64,000 bases of DNA from Locusta migratoria (GCA_026315105.1 CM048745.1:754189506-754253505); one strand, 5' to 3'. Shown: positions 33,629-45,191, counted from the first letter of the stretch. Program-made: numbers and translations. Notes: a model not told the origin generated them from the sequence alone.

Positions 33629-34157
33629 ACAAATTTTAACTCAATGCTTCACATCTATCAATAATGGCCATGGAATTGTTCCGCCTCTACCAATCCATCG
33701 GTCACCGACTCTGTTGTTGAGAAGCGTACGGACACGTCGACTGAAATGTGCAGGAGCTCCATCGTGCATGAACAATATGTTGTGTCGTACTTGTAAAGGC
33801 ATATGTTCTAGCAGCACAGGTAGAGTATCCTGTATGAAATCACGATAACGTGCTTCAGTGAGCGTAGGTGGAAGAACATGAGGCCCAATCAAGACATCAC
33901 CAACAATTTCTGCCCAAACGTTCACAGAAAATCTGTGTTGATGACGTGATTGCACAATTGCGTGCGGTTTCTCGTCAGCCCACATAAGCTGATTGTGAAA
34001 ATTTACAATTTACATTTAAAGAGAAATACTAAAATGAGCTCTAACATGGAAATTAAGCGTTTCCGGACATATGTCCACATAACATATTTTCTTTCTTTAT
34101 GTGTGAGGAATGTTTCCTGAAAGCTTGGCCATACCTTTTTGTAACACCCTGTATATA

Positions 34158-34650
34158 CAAGGTGTATCAAAAAGGATGGCGCAAACACATACGGTTGAAA
34201 GTACACGGTAATAGAAGTAAAAATGTTCCACTGAACATGGGTCCATAAACGAGCCGTTTGCGAGATGATACCGAAAGTATGTATGTTTACAATGACGTCA
34301 TTGTAAACATGGTCCTAGTTAGTACACATTTATTTGAAATTTAGACTGCTTTAGGATGTTCCCCTTGAGCAACGTCAGAGTATGTGGTACAATGCATGAT
34401 GCAGCTTCGGCACATTTTGCTGCTGCTGTGAGACGGCGTCTAAAGCGCAGATACGGCCAAAGATGGACAGGTCGATGCGGAACTGTACCTCGGCCTCCAA
34501 GATCTCCTGATCTAAATCTTTCGATTCTTGTCTGGGGTCACCTCTAAAGCGAAGTGTACAGCATTCTTGTTAACACGGTTGACGAACTGGAGCGGAGAGC
34601 TGTACACGTTTGTGGAAAACACCGAAGTAATGCAGGGGTTTCGAGTGAAT
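34158..34650 (+). mobile_element. second mariner-like relic
   Basis: Starts CAAGGTGTATCAAAAAGGAT just after a TA, directly behind the first mariner. An internally deleted transposase follows: 'HDAASAHFAAAVRRRLKRRYG', 'PRPPRSPDLN', 'VWGHL' (34390-34547), then 'NTVDELERRAVHVCGKHR' in another frame (34573-34626). No right terminus found. Confidence 0.7.
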
Positions 34651-34734
34651 TGAAAACAAATGCAGTTGGCGAAAAACTAGTTGTCAGGTATGCGTAAACG
34701 TTGGATCTATGTACATGGAGAAAAAACTCTTATG

Positions 34735-35165
34735 AAAATGTGGAAATTTTTCAGCAATCAGTCGTAAAAATATTTATTGACAGATCTAGATTTCGACTAC
34801 CGCTTAAAAAAACGATTAAAATACTTAAAACATCTCGACCTCCATGTTGGAGGTTGCATTTGTACTGATGCAGCTGTTTTTTTAAGCATTGGTCGAAATC
34901 TAGATCTGCCAATAAATAAATATTTTACGACTGATTGCTGCCGCAGTGGTGTAGCCGAGCGGTCTAAAGCACCTCGCTGCGGAGCGCGCGGTTGCTCGCC
35001 GTGGAGGTTCGAGTCCTCCCTGGGGCATGGGTGTCTGTGTGTTTGTCCGTAGGTTAGTTTACCTAGGTTTAAGTAGTTTGTAAGCTACGGACTGATGACC
35101 ATGCAGTTTGGTCCGATAGATTTACAAACATTTGAAGATTTGAACTGATTGCTGAAAAATTTCCA
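34735..35165. mobile_element. foldback element with SINE in right arm
   Basis: Left arm 34738-34815 (GTGGAAATTTTTCAGCAATC, GTCGTAAAAATATTTATTG, CAGATCTAGATTTCGAC, GCTTAAAAAAAC) is the inverted complement of 34870-34940 plus 35155-35165. Spacer 34816-34869 has no motif. Confidence 0.8.
34941..35143 (+). mobile_element. S1b SINE copy 14
   Basis: Full length with head GCCGAGCGGTCTAAAGC and B box GGTTCGAGTCC. TSD ACTGATTGCTG at 34930-34940 and 35144-35154. Confidence 0.93.
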
Positions 35166-35429
35166 CAAGTCAAATACAGTCGTGGAGCACAAATTTCACC
35201 ATGGAATCAAGCCTGATCTTATGAAAATGTCTGAGCCGTGAAGTGGTTGTAATGGAACATGTTTTGATGAAACTCGATCCTATGAAAAAACAGCGTTGGG
35301 GAAAAAGATATTTAATCACAAACATAGTGCTGCACATGGAGCAGTTGTAATAATTTTAGTCAAGTCTAAAATTAAAAAACGGTCAAAAACTGTTTGAAAA
35401 CCCTAAAGAAAGAGAAAAGTTAGAGACTT

Positions 35430-35830
35430 TCGCTCTGCCTGTAACGTTGCAAAACAGAATTAATCTTTCAAAAGCATTGAATTTGAAATCGATCTTAAAC
35501 TTCTCACTGGATTCAATACAGGGCTAATTCTACATTCTGATAAAGCGTATGTGACTGTCAGAACTCAGAAAACTACTTTAATAAATAATTCAACTTTAAT
35601 TTTGTACAATAGAATTTGCTTTACAAGCCTGGGGTATGGCATTCCCTGTAAATTATTTCTGGACCTACTTGAACTTGAAACTGTAACGTCTCGTGGTATT
35701 TTTCAGACTGTGATATCTACAAATCAATTTATTCTTATTTCTGTGGTGTGTGACGGAGCTGCATGACGATTAGACGAAAATGTGGATTTCGGTCTCTTTA
35801 TAGAGACAGGTTTCCATCTATAATTTTTTG
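35430..35830 (+). pseudogene. possible P-element/THAP-type transposase fragment
   Basis: The 71-codon frame 35551-35766 contains 'YGIPCKLFLDLLELETVTSR' and ends 'ILISVVCDGAA'; upstream frames give 'TGLILHSDKAYVTVRTQKT'. The pattern of a hydrophobic strand ending in VCDGA resembles the RNase-H-like core of P-type transposases. No flanking terminal repeats were identified. Weak assignment. Confidence 0.35.
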
Positions 35831-36059
35831 GCATTGCTGTAATCACAGACTGGATCTCTGTGTGGATACAACTATGAAGGGCTGCTGACGAAATTGAGAT
35901 CGGCGTGCTCTGTTTTAGATTGAGTGTTTAATGTGTGATGCACATCGAGGTCTTTCAGAAGTTAGTGAAGTTGAGTTATAGCACAACGTTTTACAAGTCA
36001 CTAAAAGAGACTGCTGAGTGGGAAAGATGCATCTTTGGCCATCATGGGAACTTTTGCCG

Positions 36060-36365
36060 ATTCGGCTCACAGTTTTACTCTTCCAGGAAGTTTCGCATCA
36101 GTGCACACTCCCTTTCAGAGTGAAAATATCATTCTAGGAACATCTTGGCTGTAGCTAAGCCGTTTCTCCACCATATGATTTCCGGAGTGCTAGTCTTGCA
36201 AGATACACAGGAGAACCTGTGAAGTTTGCAAAGAAGAAGGCGAGGTAGTGGCGGAAATAATGTCGTGTGGAAATAATGTTGTTTCGCCTGCGAAAGGCGA
36301 AGGGCCCAGGTTCGAATCTCAGTCCGGCTCACAGTTCTAATCTGGCAGGAAGTTTCAGTACAGGT
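36060..36365 (+). mobile_element. fourth SINE family (S4), two partial units head-to-tail
   Basis: The 3' part of one unit (CACAGTTTTACTCTTCCAGG to GAGTGAAAATATCATTCT, 36065-36135) runs straight into the 5' part of another (GGCTGTAGCTAAGCCGTTTC, 36147), ending with a tRNA-like end (GCCTGCGAAAGGCGAAGG; B box GGTTCGAATCTC, 36310) and TCACAGTTCTAATCTGGCAG. The A-box part is deleted. Confidence 0.7.
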
Positions 36366-37530
36366 GCTTTCACGACGTAAATTTCTCAGAAAAGCATGAC
36401 AATAACATTTCAAGAAGTGTAAAATTGTTTCTATACAAATCAAGCAATGTATACAACTGAACATTTTTTCAAACCATGAGGAACGGCATTGTGTACATAA
36501 TTCGTACGGTGCATGGTGGAGGGTTATTTACAACAGATTTCTAAATAAGTCTAAAGTTTCAGTCCGAACTTGATGAAATTATACACATTTTACCCACAAG
36601 AGAAGCCTCAGTATATGTGTGACATTTAGTGCGGTGCATGGCGGAGGGTACGTTTTGAACGATCACGATGAAATTTGGCAGATATGTGTAACTTTTCATG
36701 TAGCTGTTGTAATTTTTTATGTATGTAATAGTAGAAAAACCACCTATGTACAGTCATTGTTATATCTACAGTCTATATATCTGTCAGTATATTATTCAAA
36801 ATTTGGTGTAATATTAATGAAGTAAATAATACAAAACACTTTATCCCGAACCAAAAGTCTTTAGACATCACATAATCAAATCGCCTGTAAATAATGTTAT
36901 AAAACAATTTATCATACCTTTAACTTTACCGTGCTGACCATTTTAACAAATTATTTTTCTTTACTTACAGTTTACAAAAATTTTGTAATAAGAAGGATAT
37001 TGTTTTCAAGCAATATTATGCAATTATTCATATTATTGTAAAAATGTAACGACTAACATTTACTGAAGTTGTCTGAGACAGTTTTCCATAACCAACTTGC
37101 AACAAAACTTTATAGTTCTTTTATTATTTAATAATTACAATTATGTTAACAGAGCCGTACTGCTCTAGTCGTAATTAACATACACATCTAATCTCTGTTT
37201 TAATTTGTGAAATAAATATTTGTAAAGGTATTTTTGTTGATACTGAATAATTTGTTATACCTCTTATTTGTGAAAAGCCTACGTATGTTTAGCGGAAATG
37301 GAATTCAGCAATCATATTGTATCAACTTTGCTTCAGAACGTTCTAGAAACCAACACTTTCTATATATACACGTGAATTGTGGCACGCAGGTATTCCAACC
37401 ATCAGTCAACGAGTCGGTTAATACATCAAAGTGTCTTTGTAATGTGAACAGTCACCGATGAAATAAAAAAATATTTTATGCAACATTTGTAGTGCCTATG
37501 ACACACAAGAACCATGGCTAAGGTACAAAT
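36366..37530. other. no recognisable feature
   Basis: AT-rich. GGTGCATGG.GGAGGGT occurs twice (36510, 36635), a diverged direct repeat about 125 bp apart. Nothing else. Confidence 0.35.
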
Positions 37531-37538
37531 AATGATTA

Positions 37539-37730
37539 AAATATTTGTATAGCTTATGGGACTTAACTACGGGGTCATCAGTCCCTAAACTTACAAACTA
37601 CTTATGAACAAGCTAATACTAAGGACGGCACAAATATCCATGCCCCAGGGGGGATTGGAACCCCCGACCGTAGTGGCAGTGCAGACTGTGACTGGAGCGC
37701 CTCAGTCCCCTCGGCCACCGCGGCCGGCGG
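37539..37730 (-). mobile_element. S1a SINE copy 15
   Basis: Full-length. TSD TAATGATTA at 37530-37538 and 37731-37739. Confidence 0.9.
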
Positions 37731-37739
37731 TAATGATTA

Positions 37740-38689
37740 CAAGATGTAAGCAGGGTGGCTGAAGATATGTGATCTGATTTGCAATTTTGAAGTTGTTGTG
37801 GCGATTTCTGAATTATAAAATAGGCAGAACTCGTTACAAGGTGATGGAAGACATGAACAGAGATAGAGGACAGGAGGAGGTTGGCAGAGAGTGTAATGGG
37901 TAATGACGGAGGCATGGAGGATGGATGGATGGATGGATAGAAGTGGCTGGGAGGAGGAAGGAGAAACCGAGGAACTGGAGAAGTTGTGGTGGTGGTGGTG
38001 GAGGAGAAGAAGGAAGAGAATAGGGCAAAGTTAGAGAGAGGAGGGAGGAATACCTGGACTACCTGAATACTGGGTTGTCAGTTAGCAAATACACAGCAAA
38101 AAGAGGAAGGTAAGAAAAGGGTTTAGAGATGGGGCCATTGATGGACAGATAATTTAAGGGAAGGAGTGTGGAATGTATATCCAATTCCCATACCCATACA
38201 TACTTGGCAATTGCGAACATTGCTGGTTTCGCTAGCAGTATAATAAACAGAATACTCTTTCTCTGAGGTACCATTTTCTTTGGTACAAGTTAGTGTGCAC
38301 TTCGAGAAAAATGTCAGTCAACAGACAGCATCCAGGTAGGTATGTATTTTACACCGGCAGTTTGCTCTTCTGATACTTATCTGTGAAAAATATATCGAAA
38401 TAATTTATGTCAGTCGATGAAATACTATCCCAAGTGAAAACCTAAACGGCAGCAACCGTGTACTGTAGTGGATAGATTTTGGACTCTGAAATAAAGGGTC
38501 CTGGATTCGAGATCCATCATGTTTGCACATTTTAATTTGAATGTAGAGTTTTAGTACCTTCTAGATGTATTGAGAAATAACGATCCTGAATTTACTGTTG
38601 GTGTATGTGTATACTGAGTAAAACTTTGACTATAGTGAGTTCAGTCTATGCTCTTGTACGTTGAGTTTAAACCAGTGTTTGCTAAGAAA
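37740..38689. other. purine-rich region, no gene
   Basis: 37840-38060 is strongly G/A-rich with a (GGAT)5 run at 37920-37939 and (GGT)n at 37987-38002. The minus-strand frames here are low-complexity artefacts. Confidence 0.4.
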
Positions 38690-38880
38690 CTTCTTGGCAG
38701 ATTAAAACTGTGTGCCGGAACCGAGACTCGGACCTAGAAATTGCAACTTAATTTAATTTCATTATTTTACACCTGTCCCAGGTTCGAGTTTCGGTTACGG
38801 CACACAATTTTAATCTGCCAGGATGTTTCATATCAGCGCACACTCCGCTGCAGAGTGAAAGTTTCATTCTGCAGTGTTTG
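38690..38880. mobile_element. S4 SINE ends in inverted arrangement
   Basis: AAACTTCTTGGCAGATTAAAACTGTG (minus) at 38690 faces TTTTAATCTGCCAGGATGTTTC (plus) at 38810, each with part of the tRNA-like end (GAGACTCGGACCT; GGTTCGAGTTTCGG). The 48 bp between them is duplicated at 39441-39486. Confidence 0.65.
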
Positions 38881-41000
38881 CTAGTCAATCATCTACGTTC
38901 TACGACTTGGCTATGCGCCGATATATATTCAAAAATGTAGCTCAAGTATTACAAACAGTGTAATGATGATGTTTTCATGAAATAGTAGGCAAGGAAAGTA
39001 ATGGAAGTGATTCTAATTACCGGGCCCAATTTTAGTTAGTTTAGCGTTAATAATTCAGGAAAAACGTATATCTGAATTATGAAAATTCAAGTGTTCGGAA
39101 AATCACAAATGAAAATCTATAAACGTAGTAACTTATCCCTTTTCAAGTTTACAACATTTTAGTTTTATATTCCAGTTGACCGCCTGTTTCCTCATCCTCG
39201 ATATTCCTAGGGTTTATTATTATTATTATTATTATTTTATTTTTATTGATTTATTTTTTATTTATTTTATTTTTATTTTTATTTATTTAATTTTTATTTA
39301 TTTATTTTTGCTTTATTCTGGCACCTTTGATACCCGCTCCTGCAGGTTGTCTATGCTTAGTCGTCACCTGTCAGACGTAGTTACAGATGCAATCATAACC
39401 CTTCCACTAAGGATATCAGGTATTTTTTCATACCGCTATGGACCTGGAAATTGAAACTTCATTTAATTTCATTATTTTACACCTGTCTTCAAATATAGTT
39501 TTTGGTATTCGCCCCCTGATGCATCAGTTGAAGCTTTCATGTGGATCCTGAGAGAGCAAACATCTCTTCAGTTCAATGTTATTACTGTTCCACATTGTAT
39601 CCATTATACCTATCTTGAACTCCCAGCGCAACAAATAGAGTTTTGAGTATTCGCTCCCATATGAAACTGTTGGTTGGATGAGCTAAACCCAGCTACGCTT
39701 CACTTTTGCACACTCTGATTTCAAATGAATTGAAAAGTAAATAAAAGAATTCTTGCGACCGTGGAATCATCGACAAAATACACCAACCAATTCAGTATCA
39801 TGATCACAGTTGCTGTGGCTTTGTGCTATTTTTCTTATAAATCATTGTTTATGGTTAGACCTATATATTTTCAACATTTGCGTGAAACCTACAATTACCA
39901 TTGAAAAACAGTTTTTATAGATTCTCTCCATCTACATCTTCTTTCTGTCCTTCTTTCTTCCTTCTTCTCATTATGTACCTCCTTCTCGACCTCCTCATCC
40001 TCCCTCAAACATTGCAACGTTTGTGTCCATCTTTCCTTCATTCTGTGTTCCACCTCCTCCCCCTCCCTCTGTCAATCACTACTTTCTCTCTGTCTCTCTC
40101 TCTCTGTTTCATCTTCTCGCGTCGTAACTATTCAAAATGAAGAAATAAAAAATTGACAGACCAATTTGAAATTTTGTGGTAACGGTGGCAAGTGGCAATA
40201 AATTTACTATTACAGAAAAGGGAACGAAATAACGAAACCAAAAAAACCGTTATTTACAGTCTTCGTTATTGCGAAGTTTTGACATCATTGACCTAGCAGT
40301 CGTGCCATTGTTGGTGCCCTGTACTTCTGTTAGTGGAAATGAACATTAACGTCCGTAAAATGTGATTTCACGAAAGGTTGTTGCTTTCTTGTGTCGTTTC
40401 TGCCATAGCTACTGGTCATTACGCAATTCAGAAGTTGGTGGCGCTTCATTTTTCGATATTCACGTATTGTTATTATGATAGAGAGCTGTAGATATGAAAG
40501 CATCTAATTCCTTTCCATTCTTAACAGCTATGTACACTTATGACTTTTATTTTGTGTACATATACGACAAACTTTCTTCGAATTATCTGTTTTCTTGGCC
40601 TCGTAGTATAATCATAATATAAATAAGCTAACACGAAAATTGTGGTACAGATTACTAATTTATTCGTACAAGAAGGCCAATGAAAGTTACATAATTCGAA
40701 AGATTGTTCGTCGTAGATTTCACGAATATAAATATTATGTGTGCATTTAGCCATTAAAAGTGGTAAAAGAGAAGTAAAAATTTTCCTATCTACAGCTTGG
40801 ATCAAGTTCTACATTCTCCAACAATCAGCTCACTGATTGGCTATTCGCCTCGACCAAAGATGCAACGCATCTGCAGTATTAAAACAACGTATTAAAATAA
40901 GTGAATATCGAAACATGGGGTGCTCCCAACTCACTTTCTTGTGCCGTTCAAATGCTTCATTTTCGCAGTGATTAAGAGTGGTTAAAGGAAATGGATGTTT
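38881..41000. other. no gene; low-complexity tracts
   Basis: (ATT)n and T/A-rich sequence at 39214-39310 and CT-rich sequence at 39940-40110. CGATATTCAC.TATT at 40454-40470 recurs inverted at 40896-40912. AATGAAAGTTA.ATAATTCGAAA occurs at 40680 and 41262, part of a diverged direct repeat of about 90 bp. Confidence 0.4.
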
Positions 41001-41008
41001 TCATATGA

Positions 41009-41138
41009 ATGCCGATATAAAGGATGATGCGCCGGGAGAGGCATCTAGCGGTGCTCGGGTGGAACTACGGAGAATGCCGATAGAAATGATGATGCGCCGG
41101 GAGAGGCATGTAGCGGTGCACGGCTGGAACTACGAAGT
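41009..41138. repeat. 65-bp tandem duplication
   Basis: Two adjacent copies (41009-41073, 41074-41138) share ATGATGCGCCGGGAGAGGCAT and TAGCGGTGC.CGG.TGGAACTACG with about 10 differences. Confidence 0.8.
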
Positions 41139-41374
41139 AGACATGTTATCAACTCTGGAATTCTGAATATCGCAGTATCGAAATAACATTATTTCTTGGC
41201 GTTGTATAAATATACGAACACAGAAATTGTAGTTCCATTTCAAATATTAGGCTAATGAAAGTTATATAATTCGAAAATGGCATGAGAAGTATATACTTGC
41301 GTTTTTATTTGTTGTTATTGTGTCAGGAATTTTCCTTAAGACGTAAAAGATACCGTTTCATACCTCCCAATGCT

Positions 41375-41730
41375 GGTTAAATTTTACCAAATATCCCAGC
41401 GGACTCCTATGATAATGTTGGCAACAGATGCTGAATAGTGCGATTCCTGCGAGTCTTCATTTTAGCCAATTGCTTGACAATGCTGATGTTTCCTCACGGA
41501 ATCTTCGCTTTACGTGGGCAATTATTTTTACAGAGCGGACGAGGGTACATACAAGAACCTGTCAACCATAAAGCAGGAACAGCATTATTTGCTTACTTCA
41601 TGGTCTGTACGATACACTAATCGAGTCATTCTATGTGGTTCGAACAAATGGGCAAAGGTTTTCTATCGTGTTGTTGATGTTGCCAACATTATCACGTGAG
41701 GCTGCCGACATGATACGTAAAATTTTACCC
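41375..41730. mobile_element. MITE family M, copy 6 (long form)
   Basis: Ends GGTTAAATTTTACC and GTAAAATTTTACC with ATAATGTTGGCAACA and TGTTGCCAACATTAT just inside. The interior (ATACAAGAACCTGTCAACC) matches the right half of copy 2 in inverse orientation. Confidence 0.7.
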
Positions 41731-42350
41731 ACAGTGACCATTGTAAACACAATTGGTCGATTTTCGACCACAGGCAATACTTGTATACATAAGTACAAGT
41801 GAATGACAGATTGTGTTGCCAACAAGCGTAAAACTCCATAACGGATGAATCAATTCGGCTAATATTATTTTTCCATTTTTCCAATATACTTGTTCACATC
41901 GCTATCCCCAGCGTAGAGAACAAAAATATTTATTTATGTATTACAATTTATGATAGTTTTCGCCTCAAGTTCTACAGAGTTAATGTCCGCATTATCCCTT
42001 CGACAGTCTCTCCGCAGTGTCGTATTTATTAACTCAATATCGGAGATGTTTTCAGCTTTAGGCAGGCTTCGTCTCCGGAGGCGAGAAGGATGCACTTCAG
42101 ATGCTTTTACGAGAGCCGTTGGTAAGAGTGAAAGAAGGCTCTTCCGCCGAGAGGTCGCGCATCGACTTTTCACGACAGATTTGCAGAAATACGCATAAAA
42201 GATGTTCTTCTCTGGCTCGTCTGACATTACGTCCGCTCTTCGAACTGCCGAAAGGATACCTCATTGCATTCAAGGCTCTGAGATGCCATCATGAGGCTAT
42301 TTTTTACAAAGAGCACGGTAAATCCTCTCTTTCTCTTTAAATGTAGAGAG
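41731..42350. other. unrecognised; overlapping open frames on both strands
   Basis: Frames 41950-42198 (plus) and 41934-42227 (minus) overlap almost completely. Neither shows a known motif. I cannot say that either is real. Confidence 0.3.
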
Positions 42351-42364
42351 AAGAAAGTTTTATC

Positions 42365-42580
42365 AAAAAAAAAAAAAAAAAAAAATGTTCAAATGTTTGT
42401 ATAGCTTATGGGACTTAACTACGGGGTCATCAGTCCCTAAACTTACAAACTACTTATGAACTAACTATTACTAAGGACGGCACAAATATCCATGCCCGAG
42501 GGGGCATTCGAACCCCCGACCGTAGTGGCCGTGCAGACCGTGACTGGAGCGCATCAGTCCCCTCGGCCACCGCGGCCGGC
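42365..42580 (-). mobile_element. S1a SINE copy 16 with poly(A) stretch
   Basis: Preceded on the tail side by a run of about 21 A (42365-42385). TSD AAAGTTTTATC at 42354-42364 and 42581-42591. Confidence 0.93.
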
Positions 42581-42591
42581 AAAGTTTTATC

Positions 42592-43140
42592 CAACTGACA
42601 TTTTATTAATAGTTCCTATAACTGCGAATAGGATAATATAGATCCTCTGTAAGAGGAATTAACTAATTTTATTATTATTATTTTACTACTATTACATCTT
42701 TTAAAACCATTATAGTTATTTTTTATGGAATGAATCACACATTATTGATAAAGTGGTGCTAAAAATATTAATAACAGCAAAATTTACACAACATTTCATT
42801 GTGAATTTATTCTATCTGCTTCGAGGAATAAAAGAATAGTCTTTTACTTGAAACGTAGATGATTCAACTGCGTGAGTTTTAGTTGGGCAAAACTCATTTC
42901 GAGCCAGTAAATGCAGTGGTTAACATCTCCTGTATCACAAATGCCTGGTTTTCGACCAAGATAATGACCCCCGAAGAATCCCATTTTCGCACGCTGCGTT
43001 TTAGAATATATTAAGTGCATGCTATGATATTGTGTTAGAAAACATTATGGTATTAATTTTCATACGCAATTGCATTACCTTGCATTTTCTATATTTACAG
43101 CTAGCTACCTTTCATCACACCAACTAAAAGCCTTGTCTGA
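42592..43140. other. no recognisable feature
   Basis: AT-rich, with a short (ATT)n at 42667-42690. Confidence 0.3.
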
Positions 43141-43149
43141 ATAATCTAG

Positions 43150-43470
43150 TATCCTCGTAAAGTCATTCAGTGGCGCTACCTCCCGTACATCACACCGTCA
43201 TTAGCAAACAGCCACAGATTGCTACTCTCGCTGTCCGTCAGATCATGTATGTAGACAGAAAATAATAACGGCCCTATCACACTTCCCTCCGTCACTCTTG
43301 ACTGTGACTCGCCGTCGAGGACAACGTACTGCCGTCTTTTACGTAAGAAATCTTCGAGCCACGCACATGCCTGTCTGCCAACCTATTCCGTTTGCCGGTA
43401 CCGTCGTTAGCAGTCTCCAGTGGGATAACATGTCGAACGCCTTTTGGAAAATCCAGTAATATGCAGTCTG
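43150..43470 (-). mobile_element. LINE RT fragment, mutated active site
   Basis: The minus-strand frame reads 'ARRFL'/'FLRKRRQYVVLDGESQSRV', 'EGSVIGPLLFSVYIHDLTD' (block B) and 'LWLFANDGVMYG' where a functional RT has FADD; the first catalytic Asp of the pair is Asn. Upstream (43400-43470), a block-A trace 'KAFDMLSH'. CR1-like family, both ends missing. Confidence 0.75.
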
Positions 43471-44689
43471 CAGAGTTTCAAACGAGTGACGCTTTCAAAA
43501 GTTATCGTGATGTAATGAAAGTAGCTTTGCCGTTTGGGAGATATTTATTATATCGAGACAGAAATGCTCAATAATTCTGCAGCAGACTAATGTTATTCAT
43601 ATTGGTTTGTAATTCTGCGGGGCCGTTTACCTTTGTTTTAAACATGGTTCACCTGCGCTTGCAGGCGCGTTTCATGGCTCACTTAAGGTTTTCATACAGT
43701 TTTACGAACATTTCAAACAAAATATAAATAATATGAAATGAGGTATATAAAAGATTATAATATTAACTGAAATAAGTAAAACGTAATTGTATAAAAATAG
43801 TATTATGGTATATATTTTTGTGTGATTAATTTCAAATTATTCGCTATTTATATTATTTATAATTTTTATCCAAAATATTTGCAAAGTGGGCCGAAAAACA
43901 GCCCAGTGTGATTTGTATTTTATTTTTTATTTTCTTTTACTTTTCGGTGTTGTTTGAAGATCTTTTCAAATAAATACAATTACGACATAAATTAATATAT
44001 TTGTAGATCATGTTCTGAAATAATCAACAATCTCAACAATCATTAATCATGATTATTAATTAAGACTCATGATTTCTTAAATATTTTTTTATTTATTTAT
44101 AAAAAGGTGTAATCATCCCTATATGAACCTCATATTATTCCTCAACTATTCATTAAATGACTTACAGCAAAATAATCCGTATAGCTGTCAGAAGATGTAT
44201 ATCTTTAGATGTGAATACCAACTTTTATGGTCGAAATATTGAAAAAAATCGAACAGAAGTTACTCGATATTAAATTCTGAACAACATGAAAATTTTTCAA
44301 TCCGATTTATAGTGGCCAAGATTGTGCGTAGTTTCAGCCTCTAGCAGCGTCCAGTTATTCCATCAGAGGGTGATTCTGGTCGCAGGAGGCTAACAAACAA
44401 CGTCTGAAAAATTTGGCGAAGATAGGTTGAACGGCGTGACCTAATAAGTGGCAACATGTTACAAACAGTCTCATATCACCGTTATTTTTCAAATATCTTT
44501 AAAACGGCGAGGATATGTAAAAAACATAACATAGCAAAGCTGTTCAGTATTTTCTCCTCTACAAATCCGTTTCCGTCTCAGATGAACATTTAAGCCGTTA
44601 CTTGCAATTAAATTTCTGTGAAAAGGCAAACGGCCCACCTTCTGCCCACTAAGCTAAAGAGGGACAATTAGGGCAGATCGCCGTTTGCA
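43471..44689. other. no recognisable feature
   Basis: Strongly AT-rich (43700-44150). No frame, RNA gene or repeat identified. Confidence 0.3.
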
Positions 44690-44698
44690 GTGTCGACA

Positions 44699-44879
44699 AA
44701 AATTTTTTAAATGTTTGTGATTCTATAGGACCAAACTACTTTGGTCATCATTCCCTGCACTTACAAACTACTTAAACTAAGATAAACTAACGTAAGGACA
44801 ACACACACATCCATGCCCGAGGGCGGATTCGAACCTCCGGCGCGGGAGGCCTTGCGATCCGCAACGTGGCGCACCAGCG
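44699..44879 (-). mobile_element. S1c SINE copy 17
   Basis: Head matches the 7318 copy (GCGCGGGAGGCCTTGCGATC in reverse). TSD GTGTCGACA (44690-44698) and GTGTTGACA (44880-44888), one mismatch. Confidence 0.85.
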
Positions 44880-45052
44880 GTGTTGACAGTCACTATGTAT
44901 AATGTCAGTGGACGTTGCGCAGATTATTATAGCAGATCTGTTTAGGACATTACATCCATTTTCGAACCATCTCGTAAGTAGCCTTTGATGGTCACGTGAT
45001 TTAACTGTGTGGATAGCTGAACGTACGTGAACGTTTTTAGTGAGTTAAATCA

Positions 45053-45143
45053 AAATGTTCAAATGTTTGTAAAGCTATGGGACCAAACTGCTGTGGTAAT
45101 CAGTCCCTAGACTTACAAACTACTTAAACTAATTTCTGAGGAC

Positions 45144-45191
<48 letters not shown>

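Larger units (their letters stand above)
30823..33665. repeat. palindromic array of 344-bp tRNA-bearing repeats
   Basis: A 2.84-kb insert in the mariner, bounded by the 12-bp TSD GGCCATGGAATT (30811-30822 and 33666-33677). Two units run on the minus strand (30823-31505), then the orientation flips at 31506-31511 (CAATTA) and six units run on the plus strand. Spacing of the tRNA-like gene is exactly 344 bp between neighbours (32181, 32525, 32869, 33213, 33557; minus 30913, 31257). Units are nearly identical, so amplification is recent. Each unit also holds a 7-bp-stem hairpin, TGAGACG-AAAATC-CGTCTCA. The right end stops 37 bp after the last tRNA. Confidence 0.9.
30394..34151 (-). mobile_element. 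mariner-like element interrupted by a tRNA-unit array
   Basis: Terminal inverted repeats CAGGGTGTTACAAAAAGGTA (30394) and its complement ending at 34151 extend for about 105 bp each (through CATATTTTCTTTCTTT and TCCGGAAACGCTT) and are flanked by TA on both sides. The minus-strand transposase runs 33985-33678 and 30822-30636: 'MWADEKPHAIVQSR', 'LFMHDGAPAHFSRRV', 'WPPRSPDLNPLDFHLWGHLK'. The frame is intact across the insertion once the 12-bp TSD is allowed for. The N-terminal helix-turn-helix half is missing; without the array the element is only about 0.9 kb, so it was an internally deleted copy before the array arrived. Confidence 0.88.

Noticed and set aside
33597..33848. Open frame 'MEVRVRFPAAPQ...' (also on the minus strand at 30636-30944)
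   Set aside because: The start is the T arm of the tRNA-like gene read as protein; the rest is the mariner transposase on the other strand or frame.
40430..40945. DNA transposon with inverted ends near CGATATTCAC
   Set aside because: Only about 20 bp matches convincingly; not enough to define an element.
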